Shown here: positions 45,926 to 58,215 of the stretch, one piece after another
How positions within the stretch are numbered: position 1 is the stretch's first letter
Layout of the letters: each line of letters begins with the position of its first letter
Source of the DNA: Agrypnia vestita
Lineage: Eukaryota; Arthropoda; Insecta; Trichoptera; Phryganeidae
Reading direction: 5' to 3'
Assembly (NCBI GenBank): GCA_016648135.1
Contig: JADDOH010010939.1
Span: forward strand, 61,425 to 125,424
Length of the DNA: 64,000 nt
Position numbers and translations under genes: made by a program
The notes under the pieces: model-generated
Database searches by the model: none
Seen by the model: the letters and a program-made list of their open reading frames with translations, nothing else
What the model was told of the DNA's origin: nothing

Positions 45926-46860
45926 GGCAGTGAAGTATCAGACAGTTATCTTATACTCAATGGGTGTAATTTTTGCTGTCTTGCTTCTTGTACCAGATTC
46001 AATGGAATGTAGATTATATCGGTCGAAAATTACATTAAAGCTCTGACAGTTTTTAAAATGGGCCGAATGGAAAATTGTTTTCAGGAATATGCTCTTCAAA
46101 TCTCCGAAAGTATTTATTGTTTTTGGCTTCCCAATTGCTTGGATGGGAGATTGACTATCAATAACCTTCATTGCTTTCGATCGATTTTCTAGTTGTAGTG
46201 AGTTCAGTACTTCGCCTTTTTCTTTTAGTTTATTAGCTAGAACCGATTTCACGAATTGTCTAATTTGGCTGTGAATTTTAGGTATATATTCCGTCCACTT
46301 TTGACTACCGAAAACGTTTGTGTCACTAATTCCCCGACATAAATTTAAACATCTTTACTTTTTGTTGACTTTCTAACCATAGTTAACTTATGTAAATTCT
46401 GTTATAAATAAACAAAATAAGTTCTTGATTTGTTTTTATTCAGTGTGTATAAAAGTCAAACCGTTTTAAGTGCCAATCTGTATGTAAGCAAGTCGGTGAC
46501 AATTTTATCCTACGCAAGTTCATCAGTAAATATCTTCGTTATCTTGTTGCTTTCTGAAACAAACACTTAATTTTTTTAAATTTCAGAAAGATTTTGTACA
46601 GTTGATCAATCTTTTTTGAAGTTTGATTCGCTTGAAATATCTTTATGTGAGTCTTCTATTTCCAACTCACAAATTTTCTTAGCCAGATTTGATAAATTAG
46701 ACAGAGCATTGGAAATAATGCACCAGCGATCTCGGGCAGTTTCTTTCCTGGTAATTCCTGTAACTCCTTCGGCTTCTCAGTCTTCTTTCAGTTTATGCTC
46801 TTTGTTCACGTGTTCCAGGGCCTGATGATGAGGGAGGTGGTTTTTCATTCAATGTTCTCT
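45926..46860 (-). pseudogene. Decayed coding sequence of unknown family
   Basis: On the minus strand, at about 46,600-46,800: EGVTGITRKETARDRWCIIS, then NALSNLSNLAKKICELE. Then, at 45,938-46,310: VFGSQKWTEYIPKIHSQIRQ, FVKSVLANKLKEKGEVLNSL, QLENRSKAMKVIDSQSP, IQAIGKPKTINTFGDLKSIF and VIFDRYNLHSIESGTRSK. The last block is open for 104 codons. The pattern FDRYxxxSIxSGTRxK and GITRxxxARxRW recalls multicopy uncharacterised proteins of invertebrates. Function unknown. It contains stops and sits directly upstream, on the same strand, of the LINE fragment. Confidence 0.5.
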
Positions 46861-48355
46861 TTATTTGCTTTACCACAAAGCTTCCCTTAAAAATTCTTAA
46901 TGCGTCTCTTTAGCAGTTTTAGGTAAAGATTTATATTATAAAGGTAAATAGTCTCCCAGCAGGCATAATTCGTGTAATTATATATAAAAAACCAGTAGCA
47001 TTTGTTTAACTGCTTCAACATGCAATTGCCAATCTCTATATCTTTCTGCCCGAATAAATTTAAGTATTATATAGGCTTGTTGTAAGTTCTCCAGTATATT
47101 TTAATGGAGTTTTAATTATTTTGTCCATGACAGTCATGTCACAATGAAAATTATATCTATTTTGGATTCAATCAATTGCCACATCATTTACACTTTCAGA
47201 CTCACTTGGGAGTAATCATTCAGGGATTTCATAAGCTCAAGGTGTTTATTTAATCGAATACAGCAATTTTCTATGTAATAATAATGCATCAAGAGTAATT
47301 TTTAGAACAAGAATACTCCGTTTAACCTCAAAGATATTTTATGCTGTGTTTTGATTTGAGGGAATCCATGTTACCGAATTTGTCATTCTAATATAAAATT
47401 ACTTTTTTGTACAAATGCAGTTAACACTATTCAACAATATGTTTATTTTTTAAAACTAATATTATATTATTCACTATTAAAATTGTACGAAATATCTTAA
47501 TTTATATTAATTATTATTCTAACACTATATATTCTTGCATTATTTTTATTTTGGAACAACGCTGCCAGTTGTGTTTATGGTTTATGTCAAGTCTTCCCTC
47601 TTACGTATTTTAACTTTTGTTGATTGTTTTGAGTAGTTTTCAAGTAATCCTTCGAAATGTTCTACAGCGATAGTGAGTGCATTGCGCTTCCGTTGCGCAC
47701 GATGGGTCATAATTCAATCAGTATCAATACTAGAGTCGTGATATATACCTTTGTGAATAGCTGAATTGTTTTTTGATATTCTTATACCAACTTTTATTCA
47801 CAAACTGGCCAAACTTTTATTCGAACACACAGATATTCAAAATTAGGATAGTTGATGATTCGTCTTATCGTTTTTTGAGGTAACCAAGGATACAAACAAA
47901 CCAAGGTTTCGTGGTACCAAGATTACACACAAATGGAGAAGTTTGCACTCAAGTAGGTAAGGTAGAAGTTATTCTTCTTTGTCGTGATTGTGATAATTGA
48001 TATTTGCATATTGGTTAAAAATGGATAATAATGATAAATATAATTGATAACACTTAAATATAGTTAAATTATTTATATTTTTAATGGTACAAATGTAACT
48101 ATTGGTTTGTAATAATTAAAATAAGAGATACATGTCTTCGAATTGACGTAAAACGACGATTCGAAGACATTTACCTGCATCGTATTCATATGCCTGTATC
48201 GCAGACTTATGATGAATCAAAAGTCGGGTGCATTTAAAAAAAGTCCAAATGCTTACCCACTTTCAATGTACAATGAATGAATGTATTATTTTTGTTTTGA
48301 CAACGAATATCTGACCACTACGTCGCTTTTGTTTCGTTTGTTTCGTCACAAAAAC
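46861..48355. other. AT-rich sequence with a 12-bp hairpin
   Basis: ATGTCTTCGAAT (48,132-48,143) and its exact complement ATTCGAAGACAT (48,159-48,170) flank a 15-base loop. No gene supported. Confidence 0.5.
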
Positions 48356-48640
48356 TTTGACAAACAAAACATTTTCAATTCAATAACCAATTATTCGTCA
48401 ACTTTTGAATTAAATATATGTATGATTGGTACTCGATTTTAAATTATTGATAATACATTGTTTATATACTAGAATACTAATTTCAAGTGAATAATTTTTT
48501 GACAGTTTAATGGATGCGCGCGCATTTCATGGCCTCGCATTCCCGCTAAATGCTGCTTCCCGCTACACGCATTTCCGCTACATGCGTTTCCGCTGTGATA
48601 GAATAAAAATTTTACCCCAATGCGCTAAAAATAATCCTAA
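48356..48640 (+). repeat. Repeat family H, copy 2
   Basis: Direct repeat of 41,040-41,400. In this copy the GC-rich part contains a short internal array of CGCTACA(T/C)GC-type words (48,540-48,595). Confidence 0.7.
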
Positions 48641-51591
48641 CAGCGCCATCTGTCATACACATATAAAACAATCATTCGATAAAATAATCAACAATCATAA
48701 TTTAATTGTGATTGGAATTGTTGATTATTTTATAAACTACACATATTACATATTTTTTTTTAAATTTTATAAGATAATTTTTTTTCAAATCATACTAATT
48801 TTGAAAACGGAATGAGATCAGCTATTGCAATCTATTTTCAGTTACGGATAAACATTCGAAATTATTACTGTTTGGGGATTTAAAAAAATTAAATTTGGTT
48901 TTTTATAATACACGTATGCTTATTTCAAGTAAAGTAAATAAAATAATTTTTATTTTTATTTTTTGTTTATATCATTTACTCAAAAAAATAATGTGCGAGT
49001 TTGCAAAAATGCAAGTGGTTTTCATAAAATGAACGGACTCTACACTTCCTTCCACTATTGCATTCTGACGCATCATGAATTTTGAATATTGATGGAGGGA
49101 TATCGGTCAAAAATTCAGTTGCCGAAACAAAATACTTAAGCATACTAACGAGAAAACTAGAAAATAAGAAGAGTACGTACTACTGAGAAAAGCCAACAAA
49201 TTTTTTGGGAAGACCCCCGAGTACACGGAGAAGGCAAATAGAGAGTCTCTGCAAGGAAAGATGGAAATATCAGTGGCCCCAAGTGATCGACACAGCACCG
49301 AACAGAGAGAGGCGGAAGAATGCTGTCTAAGCGATAGCTCTCCGATCCTCTTGGGATAAAAAAGTAAAAGATTTAGATATTAAAAAAGTAAAATAAGTGA
49401 ATACATGCAAACAACTAACTAAGAAACCAATAATGCAATAATGTAAGTGGTGCTGCATTTATTAAAACCCTTTTATTTTCAAAATATATATCAAGAATAC
49501 ATCATAACAGTAGTGAATAAAAGGGGGTATTTAATATTTAGGCGTGTGATTAAAAATAATAAATTAATTAAGTCAATTCTTTTCCTGTTTTGGCTAAAAT
49601 TTTTCCACCTTGTTTGCAAATATTTTAATCTGTCGTTGCGTGTGATTCTACGCGTTTTAAGTTTATTTGAAGGTTTTATAGGGTATCTAAAGTCCTATAA
49701 AACTGCACGAAAACTTTATTTCACTCATAAAAGTACTAAGCATCTCCTTTTCCTGAATGACTCAAATATCCTTAAAGTAATGATTAAGTAGGCGGAATTT
49801 AAGTTACACAGGAGTGTGTACAACATGCCTCAGATTATTCTCGGATACAGAATAATAAACTTAAAATGTCAAGATAAAATGAAGAGTAAATAATATCTTT
49901 GTGTTTATTTACCTTTCTCGGTAGATAGAAGATAGTTATTTGGAGGAAAATATCTGACTGAAAAGAGCTTACATAATATATATCATCGTAATAAACACAG
50001 TGAGTAATGGAAGGTTCAGAATGTTCAAATAATAATTTTTTACCATGTAGGAAAACGCCTGTGCCAAAAATTCATTATTTTCCAAGTAAATGCTAGATTA
50101 AAAAGGCTCGGTAATTTAAATACTAAAGTAGATTATTTGAACAACTGCAATTTTCGGCGAAGGATTGCATAGATAATACATAGTTTGTATATAGAAGTTT
50201 CGATTGCATAGATAATACATATTTTGTATATAGAAGTTTCGACTCGAATGTTGCTGTTATTAAATAGTTAAAAGTTAATAATAATAATAATAATAATATT
50301 ATATAGTTAAAAATAATAATAAGTTAATAAAGTTGAATAGTTGTTTCTGATACATTAAATTCACAAACGTCATCATTATTATTCACGATTATATCAAAAA
50401 AATGCATTTTTTTAGGATCTCAGAATCAGCGACAATCACTAAAAGTGATGAGTAAAAAACGAGCGAGCCTTACAATAGTCGCATATGATGTGTAACATTT
50501 GACATCTCACAATTAAAAATATCAATTGAGCAGCTACAGAATGAATACCAAAATTTAAAAAAGCTAATACCTATATATTTATTAATTAGTAAATACAAGA
50601 AAAGAAATGTCTGTGCATTTATTTATTATTGAATTTTGCCGCACTAGGTAGGTACCGTATATCTATATACGTATTTTGTTTGGAAATATGTTTGGTCAAT
50701 TATATGTTTCTATTTATTTTCATAGATGGCGGTAGTGTCCCGCCGTACAAATTGTATGAAAACTTTGAATATTTAAAAATAATCACATATATAACAAAAT
50801 TTGAGAATGTAAATCATTAAGTGTAGTTATTGTTTACATTAATGAAAAAAATATGTTGATAGTTTCGAAGATATAAGTCAAAATATATCATAGTTACAAC
50901 ATCCGCAGGCTTGAAAGCAATCGTGTAGCATATATACAAAATCAAAAGCTTTGGCTTTCGGAAGTGTGCGTCTTCGCTGTGATGACACTTGCTGGATATT
51001 GATTTGTTTATAAATTATGACTTTTTACATCGCGCGCGCTCATTACTTAAATGAAATTGCGCGCGCTTCCCTGGCGCCTTATTTCCTGTTACGCATTTCC
51101 GTCCATTTTCACGAAATCGCTGCCATAGATTGCAGGAAAGCGAGAAGAAAGATGTTAACAAAAAACTTTTAAAATTGCCTCAATTTATGCATAATATATA
51201 GTTAAAAATGTACATTGTATGTGTATATTGTAAGTGTATATTGTATAGTTAAAAGTATATATTGTAAAGTGTATATTCTATATATATATTTTTAAATTTA
51301 TTTATCACGCACTTTGTAATGATTTTATATTAATGATCTAGGCTTGATATATGTATATAACAGATGCATAAAGTAATTGCAATGTGTTAATATTTAATTA
51401 TAAAATCTCGTTATCGATACATTACACCGTGTTACTACAATCTCAGAAAACAATATGAAGAGCGACTCAAAAATCTTCCGAGGAAATGAAATTACCAGAT
51501 GAATGTCTCAGTAATTCGTCTAGTGAAATTAAAACTTTGTCAATAGAATATCCATAAAGAACGTTGATGATATTTAACGAGTTATCTATAT
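48641..51591. other. AT-rich sequence with a 39-bp tandem pair
   Basis: GATTGCATAGATAATACATA and the rest of a 39-bp unit occur twice in tandem (50,163-50,201 and 50,202-50,240, one difference). A GC-richer patch at 49,180-49,350 has open frames on both strands but no recognised family. An ATA/AAT microsatellite lies near 50,277-50,297. A GCGCGC-rich patch at 51,030-51,075 resembles family H weakly. Confidence 0.45.
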
Positions 51592-51977
51592 CTACTAATA
51601 TAAATGGTTAAGGTTTGTAAGTTTGGATGCGTGAGGTAATCTACAAAACTACTCATCCAATTTCAAAAATACTTTTACCAATATTTAGAATGAACTTTCA
51701 GGACTTTATATTATCCCGTTGAAATAAAGGACTTTTCGTGGTGACCAATTTTATAACTAAAAGCGACGAATAAATGGTGGAGCGATGTATTTATTAAGAA
51801 CGCTGACTTAGCGGTAAAGCAAAGCTTTCTATAGAGAAGTTGTATAACTCAAAAAGTTCAATAAAAAGTCCGCGACGACATATTATATCTATATGTTAAG
51901 GTTAATACATAAATTGATAAAATATGACTTTAAGTTACTAAAAATCTACGCGTGCCAAGCCGTGCAGGCACAGTTAG
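51592..51977 (+). mobile_element. Helitron-like element, non-autonomous
   Basis: The head TACTAATATAAATGGTTAAG, then GTTTGTAAGTTTGG and ACTACTCATCCAATTTC, matches those at 31.4 and 32.9 kb. The tail ACGCGTGCCAAGCCGTGCAG, then GCACAG and TTAG|T (51,974-51,977), fits a Helitron end. Internal words (AACTCAAAAAGTTC, ATATGTTAAGGTTA) are shared with the 32.9-kb copy. No coding capacity. Confidence 0.7.
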
Positions 51978-52997
51978 TTAATATAAGTTTGTACTCGTAC
52001 ATAATTATAAAAAAATAGATCCAGGGAGTAACGCGCCATCAAACGGCCGCATAAAATGCAAGGAAATGTTAAAAAATGTAAAAAAAGAATACCACTACAC
52101 AATGTACGTGTTACAGAGGATATCACTCACACTATTGCAAGTGGCTTTCATAAAGTGAACGGAGACTACATGAGACTCGTAAAAAAAGTGGATTTTTGTT
52201 TGCTATTATTATTAATTAGCTGTAACTCGTCGTAAAAAAAATAAACTCGTCCTCGTGTAAAAAAAGAAGAAGAAAGAAGAAAAAAGTTTTGTACTATAAA
52301 GAAGTTACGGACTTTACAGTTGCGAAGAACGGACGGACAGACATAAAATTATTATAACGACTAACTCTAACCCGTAAAAAATGACGGTACTTTTACATGT
52401 CGGTTCCTAAGGATAAGGATGTATTTATTTTATTAAATGGAAATCGAAATACAATTTTTTGGAAAAAAATAAGGGGTAATAATTTTAAGGTTTTAAATAT
52501 TATCTTTTTCTTCAATAGATGAACAGTAAACATATTGAATACAGGTAGTTTTATGAATTTTATTTAATAATAATTTCTCAGTTGTTTTCTCTCTGTTGAA
52601 TGACACATTTGCTGCAAAAATATGTTGTATCAGCATTAATTGATGGCAGATTCCATTCCGTACATTTTTTAGAGTATTTACATCTTTATTTACTGTAGTA
52701 TTAGCCTCAATTGATATTTTTTTATTAATTATTAGAACCATTATGCGTAACGTTGCACGAAAATGATTTTGAATTTGAAATACGTAACATTGCACGAAAA
52801 TGAATTTGAAAGTAAACTTATTCTGCGACGTTTATTGATCAACTGTCGTTTACTTCATTTCTAGGTTAGATTAGGTTATGATAGAGTATTTGAGATTAAG
52901 GGAAAACTAAATACCCGGAATTGGACTACTGTCAAATCCACTTTCATTGAAAATTGGGAAACGATTACAATTTCACCAATGAGTATCTGTTTAAATA
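51978..52997 (-). other. AT-rich sequence with family-C Helitron-like tails
   Basis: Minus-strand family-C tails occur at about 52,213-52,232 (ACGAGTTACAGCTAAT complement) and 52,355-52,410 (TAGGAACCGACATGTAAAAG, complement). The body GAAGTTACGGACTTTACAG and GGACGGACAGACAT is shared with 33,980-34,135 (complement). The remainder has no recognised gene. Confidence 0.5.
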
Positions 52998-54283
52998 TTA
53001 GGTCCTTACATATGAAATTGGCGTTTTGCCGTACTGGCAAATTTGATCTCAAATATCTTCTCTTTTGTTAGGAATTCCAAATCCAAATTTATACAGCTAT
53101 TTACTCATGTATTTGTGTTTTGAAAATTATAATTCATTTGTTTTTTCCTCAATTGTTTTTTTCTTTGCGTCACTCAGTTTACAAAATGAAAAACTTGAAA
53201 TATCGCGTTATTTACGAGTACGAGTTCCACCGTGGCACCAGTGGTGCAGAAACGGCTCGAAGGATTAATGATGTGTATGGCGACGGTGCCGCAAAAGAAA
53301 ACACAGTGCGTTTTTGGTTCCAACGTTTTCGTTCTGGAAATTTCGACCTGCAGAACAAGCCCCGTGGACGGCCGGAGACCAAAGTTGATAATGAAGAATT
53401 GAAGGCTATTGTGGAAGCGGATCCATCGCAAACCACATCCGAGTTAGCTGCAGGCTGCGGTGTTAGTGATAAAACTGTTTTAATCCACTTGAAGCAAATT
53501 GGTAAGGTGAAAAAGCTTGAAAGGTGGGTACCTCACGAATTGAGTGAAGCAAATCAACAAACGCGCGTCGACTGCTGCGTTGCATTACTCAACCGGCACA
53601 ATAATGAAGGGATTTTAAATCGAATCATTACCCGTGATGAAAAGTGGATCCTGTACGATAATCGGAAGCGCTCATCGCAATGGCTGAACCCTGCCGAACC
53701 AGCCAAACCATGCCCAAAGCGAAAATTGACTCCAAAAAAGTTACTTGTGAGCGTTTGGTGGACTAGTGCTGGTGTCGTTCACTACAGCGTTCTTAAATCT
53801 GGCCAGACGATTACGGCAGATGTCTATTGTCAGCAACTGCAAACCATGATGGAAAAGCTAGCTGCTAAACAACCGAGACTAGTTAATCGCTCTAGGCCAC
53901 TGCTGCTTCATGATAACGCTAGACCACACACTGCACAACAGACGGCTACCAAATTAGAGGAGCTTCAATTGGAATGTCTAAGACATCCACCGTACTCTCC
54001 GGACCTTGCCCCAACAGATTACCATTTTTTTCGAAATTTGGATAACTTCTTGCAAAGGAAAAAATTCAACTCCGATGGGGCAGTCCAAACCGCCTTCAAA
54101 GATTTTATTGATTCCCGTCCGAATGGTTTTTTTAGTAAAGGGATCGATGAACTACCTATGAGATGGCAAAAGTGCATAGATAGCAATGGTACATACTTTG
54201 ATTAAATAAATATATTATAATAAAAAAAAATCGGCTTTATGTTCCTCCCATACTAAACGCCAATTTCATATGTAAGGACCTAA
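52998..54283 (+). mobile_element. mariner copy 3, full length, intact transposase
   Basis: A 1,286-bp element with TA at 52,996-52,997 and 54,284-54,285. The two ends are perfect 29-bp inverted repeats beginning TTAGGTCCTTACATATGAAA (52,998-53,026 and 54,255-54,283). It contains one uninterrupted transposase gene. It is the only copy here with both full length and an open frame, and therefore the candidate source of transposase for the others. Confidence 0.97.
53186..54205 (+). CDS. mariner transposase (cecropia subfamily, DD34D)
   Basis: A 339-residue transposase that cuts out and reinserts mariner DNA at TA sites. The start is set at MKNLKYRVIY (ATG 53,186), because the 22 upstream codons of the longer open frame lie in the 5' untranslated part and are not family-like. 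Residues 1-110 hold the two helix-turn-helix units that bind the inverted ends, with GRP at 61-63. WVPHEL is at 114-119. The catalytic residues are D151 (ITRDEKWILYDN), D243 (HDNARPH) and D278 (DLAPTDYH), with 34 residues between the last two. The C-terminus RWQKCIDSNGTYFD is complete. Length and motifs are close to those of Hsmar1-type (cecropia) mariners. No stop or frameshift is present, but activity cannot be judged from sequence alone. Confidence 0.96.
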   Translation: MKNLKYRVIYEYEFHRGTSGAETARRINDVYGDGAAKENTVRFWFQRFRSGNFDLQNKPRGRPETKVDNEELKAIVEADPSQTTSELAAGCGVSDKTVLIHLKQIGKVKKLERWVPHELSEANQQTRVDCCVALLNRHNNEGILNRIITRDEKWILYDNRKRSSQWLNPAEPAKPCPKRKLTPKKLLVSVWWTSAGVVHYSVLKSGQTITADVYCQQLQTMMEKLAAKQPRLVNRSRPLLLHDNARPHTAQQTATKLEELQLECLRHPPYSPDLAPTDYHFFRNLDNFLQRKKFNSDGAVQTAFKDFIDSRPNGFFSKGIDELPMRWQKCIDSNGTYFD

Positions 54284-54285
54284 TA

Positions 54286-57240
54286 TATTTTCACTAGTAG
54301 ACATTTATATCTTCTTTTGAAAATGTGCTTGGTTCTGATTCCACGGAAATGCTAGTGATAGTATATATCTAGTGCAAATTTATTTTCTTATGATATTGCT
54401 GTAATCTACTTGCTATGCATTCAGGTTTAACCAAAAACATAGAATCAACATTTTAATTTAAACTTAATAAATAATTCATCTGCCATTATTGAATGAGAAA
54501 CTTTGCTTTAACAAAATTTTAAATTTGCTTTGGAAATGAAAGCTTTGAGAAACTTTCGATCGTTTCGATGATTGGTAACTGAGATTTAATTGAATTTTAG
54601 TGTACCGTTAGTTTTCATTCGAATGGCAAATAATCGATTACCAATCATTGATAAAATTAGATACAATTAAAATAAAATGTTTTGCCAAAGCAGCTTTGCT
54701 AACATATTAAATTTTGAAATATTAAAAATAATTTTACCCTCACATAGAATTCACATGGTTCTATGCAATTTTCGCATACGAGCATGTGTTTTTTCAAAAA
54801 ATTCATTGAATATTTTTTCAATTTAATTCGCTTACTCCTATATATCACTCAATGCAACACTAGAGATATAAAAAATCGAAAAATTATTGTCGGGGCTTAC
54901 AATGTGGTCCAAAAGAATATATATTTGTATATCAGTCATATACTTAGATCAACTGCGTAAAATCAACACTAAGGATGAATCTGGCTGACTACCAATAATT
55001 GTGGCAAAGGCTATAATATAAATAAATAAATCAAAACAAATTTGAAATTTTATGAACATTCCCAAATAAAAATTTGTCAAGTACCTACAATGATCGCGAT
55101 ATGTAAAATTAATATATTTTAAATTTAATATATCGGTATTCAGGAATAAATTTATTTATATCGATATTCAGGTACGTACGTAAGGGTTAGTTGAGGATAA
55201 TTAATTAATAAATAAAATTAAATTTGTAATTTGAGTAACTTGTTTGTCTATTGGTTTTATTTCTCGCATGGTGATCCGATGGTTGGAGTCCAGGTTGGAT
55301 TCCAAGACACCGGCAAGTTATTCCCATTCCGTTGAACGAGCGTTAAGCTTAGTTTGAAAATAGTAAGATTACTAGTTAAAACCCGTCAACAATGCTGGAC
55401 TTTTTATTTTTGATTTTCAATTTTACATTAATAACTAAATTATTAATAACTAGCCGTAAATGTAACCGGTAAATGACGATACTTTTACATGTGAGTATTT
55501 ATTTTTTGAAAAAGTACTTATTTATTTATTAAAAAAGCTTTTTATACTATAAAGATGTCATGGACCTTACACAAAGTTATGATGGGCGGGTGCACGTACG
55601 GACAATGAAATTATTATAATTGGGATTAGTTGTATATTAATTAGTGAAATCAAAAAAGTTTATCCGAAAATCGATCTAAAATGTATCTTAACTTTTATGT
55701 GTACCTATTACCTACTATCTGAAATCATACTAATTTTGAAAACGGAATAATATTTTCATTTTATACAATAATGATATCAGCTTTCATACATATTAATTTT
55801 TAAAATAGAATTATTATTATTTCTATGAATTTACTGACACACAGACAACGACATTATTATTATTGCATAACTACGATACGAATCCTTTTTCGAGTGTCTT
55901 TTTTTATATAGAAAAAGAAAACAAAACCAACAAATAAATAACATTATTCATAAATATGTTAAAGAAAATTAATAATTTTGGAATTATATATTAGAATAAA
56001 GAAAAGTTTTCATTAAATTCCCTTTAAGTATATTCCCATTAATTCCCCTGTTCCAAAACATGTAATGCGTTATTTTTTCCTTTTATTGATATCAAATAAT
56101 GACACATGGTATCTAAAACACATGGTGACACGTTTTACAATATATATTATTTATGGGAACCGACTGGAGTGCTATTATTTGTGACTATCGCAAAAATGTT
56201 TGGTGTCAATTATATGGCTGGCGAATTACGAGAAGTTATTAGTTTTTAGGCAACGGCGATATTCTTTTATTCTTGTATTTAAATATCTCGCGACTTAACC
56301 CCTATATTTTTTCATGGAGTTCCAAATCATTCCATGATAATAAACTAAAATTCCGGTGCCCTGCGAAATAGATAATAATAGCCCACCGTCGGGTAACAAT
56401 AGGTCACCGTCCATCCGAATGACTAGCAACTAAAAATGCTCTTAGATAGAAATGGAGTAAATATCGTAAAGCCGATATGATGATAAAGATTGAACGAAGA
56501 AATGATTACTTGTGTGTTTCGGGCGCCGTATTGGGTGGCGAAAGTGTAGAGCCGATATAAGAGCTCATAAAACGGTCTTGGGTGTATGGTGGGTCCTTCT
56601 TCACTGTGGTACACGCGCAAGGAGCACATACTTCTGAGGTGGATGGTAACTCAGATAACTGAAAGGTTCAAGAATGCGAGAAAGACCGTAAAATTTATAT
56701 CAAAATTATAAGTTTGTGTGTGTATAGTGAATGCATGTATGTGTATGGATACACAAATATAAATCCATATATTTATTTATTTTATTATATTAAATTTTAT
56801 ATCGTACAATTTGTACGAAACACAATGATGTGTTTCGTAACGTAAATTGTAATAGCTTCCCAAGCGCAAATAATTCAAGGTACCCAACAAAAAAACAATA
56901 ATCCAAAATTTTAAAATATAAAATACATTAAATACAACAGCGAATTTCGATCTTCAAGACTCAGATATACACTTAACCGTATTAACGTATTAATAAGATA
57001 AAATTTAATTCTACCACAACTCAAAATCATTTTAGCTTTCTTGGTATTAAATTCTTTTAAAATCCCCCCCTAATAATCAGAAAATTAACAGATCAGAATT
57101 TTAAAATTGAAACCAAAAAACCTGTACCTATACAAACACCTACTAGATACATATGTGATCATGAAAGTGTCTAAAAATGTCAGTTCACAACAAATTGCAC
57201 CTTCCACCTCAAAATTATCATCAAATTAAAACAGAATTTA
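54286..57240. other. AT-rich sequence with SINE-like and family-C pieces
   Basis: At about 55,262-55,345, CCAAGACACCGGCAAGTTAT matches the SINE-like piece near 7,280. Family-C minus-strand pieces are at 55,366-55,395 (ACTAGTTAAAACCCGTCAAC) and 55,450-55,628 (GACGATACTTTTACATGTGA, then CTATAAAGATGTCATGGACC). A less AT-rich patch at 56,330-56,660 has a minus-strand frame of 68 codons with no recognised family. Confidence 0.45.
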
Positions 57241-58214
57241 AGGTTAATACTAATTTTTACTAATATAATATTTCTTTGTATATAATCTTTACCCATAAAA
57301 CTCAACGTCTGTCTGTCTTTCTGTCTGTCTGTCTGTTACAAATCTGTCTCTATACAAATCCACACCGTTTGTGCATATGTTGCATACTGTGCAAAATTTG
57401 AATCGAATCTATGCTTTGGGACCCGGCGGGTAACATAGTCAACATTTCCTCCCTATTCCATACCCCTTCCCTTCCCTTTGACATATTTTCGATGCAAATC
57501 TGTACCGTTTGACCGATCGGACTCAAAATTTGGAAACATATTCTTTAGGACTCGGCGAGTAACATATGCAAAATTTTCCCGCTATTCTCATACTCCTCCC
57601 CCTCCCCCTGACATATTTTATATGCAAATCTGTACCGTTTGACCGATCGGACTCAAAATTTGGAAACTTATTCTTTAGGATCCAGCGGGTAACATAGGCG
57701 ATATTTTCCGCCTATTCTTATACCCCTTCCCCTCTTCCTGACATATTTCCGATGTAAATCTGTACCGTTGACCGATCGTTCTCAAAATTTGGAGACTAAT
57801 TCTTTAGGACTCGGCAGGTAACATAGGTGACATTTCCCCCCTATTTTCATACATATTCCCCTCCCCCTGACATATTTTTAATGAAAATCTGTACCGTTTG
57901 ACCGATTGGACTCAAAATTTGGAAATTAATTCTTCAAGACTCGGTGGGTAACACAGCTACATTTCTCCTCTCGTCCTTCTGATATATTTTCGATGCAAAT
58001 CTATACAAATCTATATCGTTCGAACGATCGCACTCAAAATATCGAAACTTTTTCTTTAGGACTTTATTTCATCCCTCCCCTTTTACCTTATCTCCTCCCC
58101 CTGATATATTTTCGATGCAAATCTATACCGTTCGAACCAAACCTTTGTTTCCCCCCCACAAATTTATTTTCAACTTAATCCTTAACCCGTGCAACGCCGG
58201 GTACGAACAGCTAG
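57241..58214 (+). mobile_element. Helitron-like element carrying a minisatellite
   Basis: The 3' end has the hairpin ACCCG-TGCAACGC-CGGGT (58,185-58,202), eight bases, then CTAG|T (58,211-58,215), a Helitron-type terminus. The body is a run of about six diverged units of about 110-130 bp. The 5' boundary is uncertain; it may begin near the ACTAATATAATATTTCTTTG at 57,258. A GTCT microsatellite is at 57,308-57,338. No helicase or Rep coding is present. The same family ends at 17,137. Confidence 0.65.
57345..58140 (+). repeat. Minisatellite, about six units of 110-130 bp
   Basis: Each unit contains GATGCAAATCTGTACCGTTT, then GACCGATCGGACTCAAAATT, TCTTTAGGACTCGGCGGGTA and ACATAG, followed by a C-rich CCCCTCCCCCTGACATATTT block. 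Units begin near 57,352, 57,492, 57,621, 57,750, 57,880, 57,991 and 58,112; the first and last are partial or diverged. Confidence 0.85.
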
Positions 58215-58215
58215 T

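Noticed and set aside
49107..49298. 63-codon minus-strand frame and the overlapping plus-strand reading
   Set aside because: Both strands are open over a GC-richer patch, with no family pattern on either.
53120..53185. Longer N-terminus for the intact mariner transposase (22 extra residues)
   Set aside because: The extra residues are hydrophobic and unlike the family; MKNLKYR fits the usual start and length of about 340-350 residues.
57345..58140. Possible CRISPR array
   Set aside because: Units are 110-130 bp of diverged tandem repeat with no unique spacers, in a eukaryotic Helitron-like element.
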